In this document: piece by piece, positions 6,202 to 6,886 of the stretch
Position numbering within the stretch: position 1 is the stretch's first letter
How the letters are laid out: each line of letters starts with the position of its first letter
Assembly (NCBI GenBank): GCA_025963345.1
Contig: JAOPUS010000180.1
Location: forward strand, 1 to 6,886
DNA length: 6,886 nt
Source: Blastococcus sp.
GTDB taxonomy: Bacteria; Actinomycetota; Actinomycetes; Mycobacteriales; Geodermatophilaceae
Direction of reading: 5' to 3'
Program-made: the position numbers and the translations under genes
The notes under the pieces: generated by a model
What the model was told of the DNA's origin: nothing
Database searches by the model: none
Seen by the model: only the letters and a program-made list of their open reading frames with translations

Positions 6202-6252
6202 GCTGATCGCCGATTCTCGACCACACCCGTAGTCGGGCGGCAGACTGCCGGA
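6202..6252 (+). promoter_or_regulatory. 51-bp gap with candidate promoter and palindrome before the deacetylase
   Basis: A -35-like TCGACC (6217-6222; four of six matches to TTGACA) and a -10-like CAGACT (6241-6246) are 18 bp apart. The -10 ends six bases before ATG 6253, so the transcript would be leaderless, which fits the absence of a Shine-Dalgarno. The -10 lies inside a perfect inverted repeat CGGCAG-A-CTGCCG (6238-6250), which could be an operator. A small stem CCCG-TAGT-CGGG (6226-6237) precedes it; without a T-run it is not a convincing terminator. All of these are weak matches in GC-rich DNA. Confidence 0.35.
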
Positions 6253-6886
6253 ATGCCGACGACCCCGATGCCCGACGACTGGCAGCGTGCCCTGGTCGTC
6301 GCGGCGCACCCGGACGACATCGAGTACGGCCTGGCTGCTGCGGTCGCGGTGTGGACGGCGGCCGGCAAGGAGGTCCACTACCTGCTCGCCACTCGTGGCC
6401 AGGCGGGCATCGCGGGCATGCCGCCGTCAGAGGCGGGCCCGTTGCGCGAGGCCGAGGAGCGGGCATCGGCCGCCGTCGTCGGAGTGAGCGAGGTGGAGTT
6501 CCTCGACCAGCGGGACGGCGTCCTCGTCGACGGGCCGGAGCTTCGGCGGGACCTCGCCGGCGGGATCCGTCGGCACCGGCCGGAACTGGTCGTGACGACC
6601 TACGGCGGGGACACCTGGTCCCAGCCCGGGGTCACCCCGGCGGCGCTGAACTCGCCGGATCACCGTGCGCTGACGCGCTGCGTACTCGACGCGGTCGGGG
6701 ACGCCGCCAACGAGTGGATCTTTCCGGACCTGGCGGAGGAGCCGTGGACGGGCGTGCAGTACATCGCCGTACAGGCGATGGGGGATCCGCCGCACACCAT
6801 GGACGTCAGCGGAGGGGTCGAGGCGGCGGTCGCGTCGCTCAGCGAGCATCGCCGGTACCTGGAGCGGCTGTCCGACGTGCCCGTCG
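6253..6886 (+). CDS. PIG-L/LmbE-family zinc deacetylase, C-terminus cut by window edge
   Basis: This is a metal-dependent N-deacetylase-like enzyme of the PIG-L/LmbE family, which in actinobacteria includes MshB and Mca of mycothiol metabolism and many enzymes acting on N-acetylglucosamine-type groups. I read 211 residues to the edge with no stop. The zinc site is intact: AHPDDIEYG (18-26, H19 and D22 as ligands, D21 as likely base) and the third histidine in NSPDHRAL (133-140, H137). Other family strings are TRGQAGI (47-53), LREAEERASAAVVGVSEVEFLDQRDGVL (64-91) and RRHRPELVVT (106-115). The family is usually 230-300 residues, so only the end is missing. The start ATG 6253 lies before the first strand; ATG 6268 (residue 6) is possible. 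It follows the exporter by 51 bp. It is not clearly MshB or Mca; the substrate is open. Confidence 0.9.
   Translation, partial: MPTTPMPDDWQRALVVAAHPDDIEYGLAAAVAVWTAAGKEVHYLLATRGQAGIAGMPPSEAGPLREAEERASAAVVGVSEVEFLDQRDGVLVDGPELRRDLAGGIRRHRPELVVTTYGGDTWSQPGVTPAALNSPDHRALTRCVLDAVGDAANEWIFPDLAEEPWTGVQYIAVQAMGDPPHTMDVSGGVEAAVASLSEHRRYLERLSDVPV

Noticed and set aside
2512..6378. An unbroken minus-strand reading frame of 1288 codons.
   Set aside because: Only its last 288 codons (from 3378) encode a recognisable protein. The rest is Arg/Pro/Gly/Gln-rich antisense of the exporter and neighbours; stops are rare in this frame because of high GC.

Overview
The window is very GC-rich DNA with strongly GC-biased third codon positions, several GTG starts, weak or missing Shine-Dalgarno sequences and families common in soil Actinobacteria. 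The proteins look most like those of Geodermatophilaceae or related high-GC actinobacteria; that placement is an impression from protein style and no marker gene proves it. I see no tRNA, rRNA, CRISPR array, insertion sequence, phage gene or toxin-antitoxin pair. Coding density is very high.

The layout is two divergent runs of genes that meet at a 24-bp gap (4194-4217). Everything to the left is read on the minus strand, everything to the right on the plus strand, so there is no convergent junction. In order of transcription the minus-strand run is: a TauE/SafE-family membrane permease (4193-3438); a lipoprotein substrate-binding protein of the polar amino acid family (3378-2512); its membrane permease (2506-1643); its ATPase (1646-864); and an ArsB/SLC13-type permease cut by the left edge (854-1). 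The three ABC genes make a complete importer: binding protein, one permease that would act as a homodimer, and one ATPase. They are packed with a 5-bp gap, then a 4-bp GTGA overlap, and the ArsB-like gene follows after 9 bp, so all four could share one mRNA.

The plus-strand run is: a small DoxX-like membrane protein (4218-4577), a DHA2-type (EmrB/QacA-like) major facilitator drug exporter (4678-6201), and a PIG-L/LmbE-type zinc deacetylase cut by the right edge (from 6253). The 100 bp before the exporter hold an 8-bp-spaced repeat and a TTGCA...TGCA inverted repeat that could bind a MarR- or HxlR-type repressor; no such regulator is in the window.

Six of the seven genes code for membrane or exported transport-type proteins. 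I find no convincing new multigene system here. The most interesting feature is regulatory: two -10-like hexamers on opposite strands share the same TA step in the 24-bp divergent gap, each placed so that its transcript would start at or next to the start codon. That would be a symmetric bidirectional promoter giving two leaderless mRNAs. The remaining observations are modest: unresolved transporter substrates, a doubtful exporter start, and small palindromes just before two start codons.
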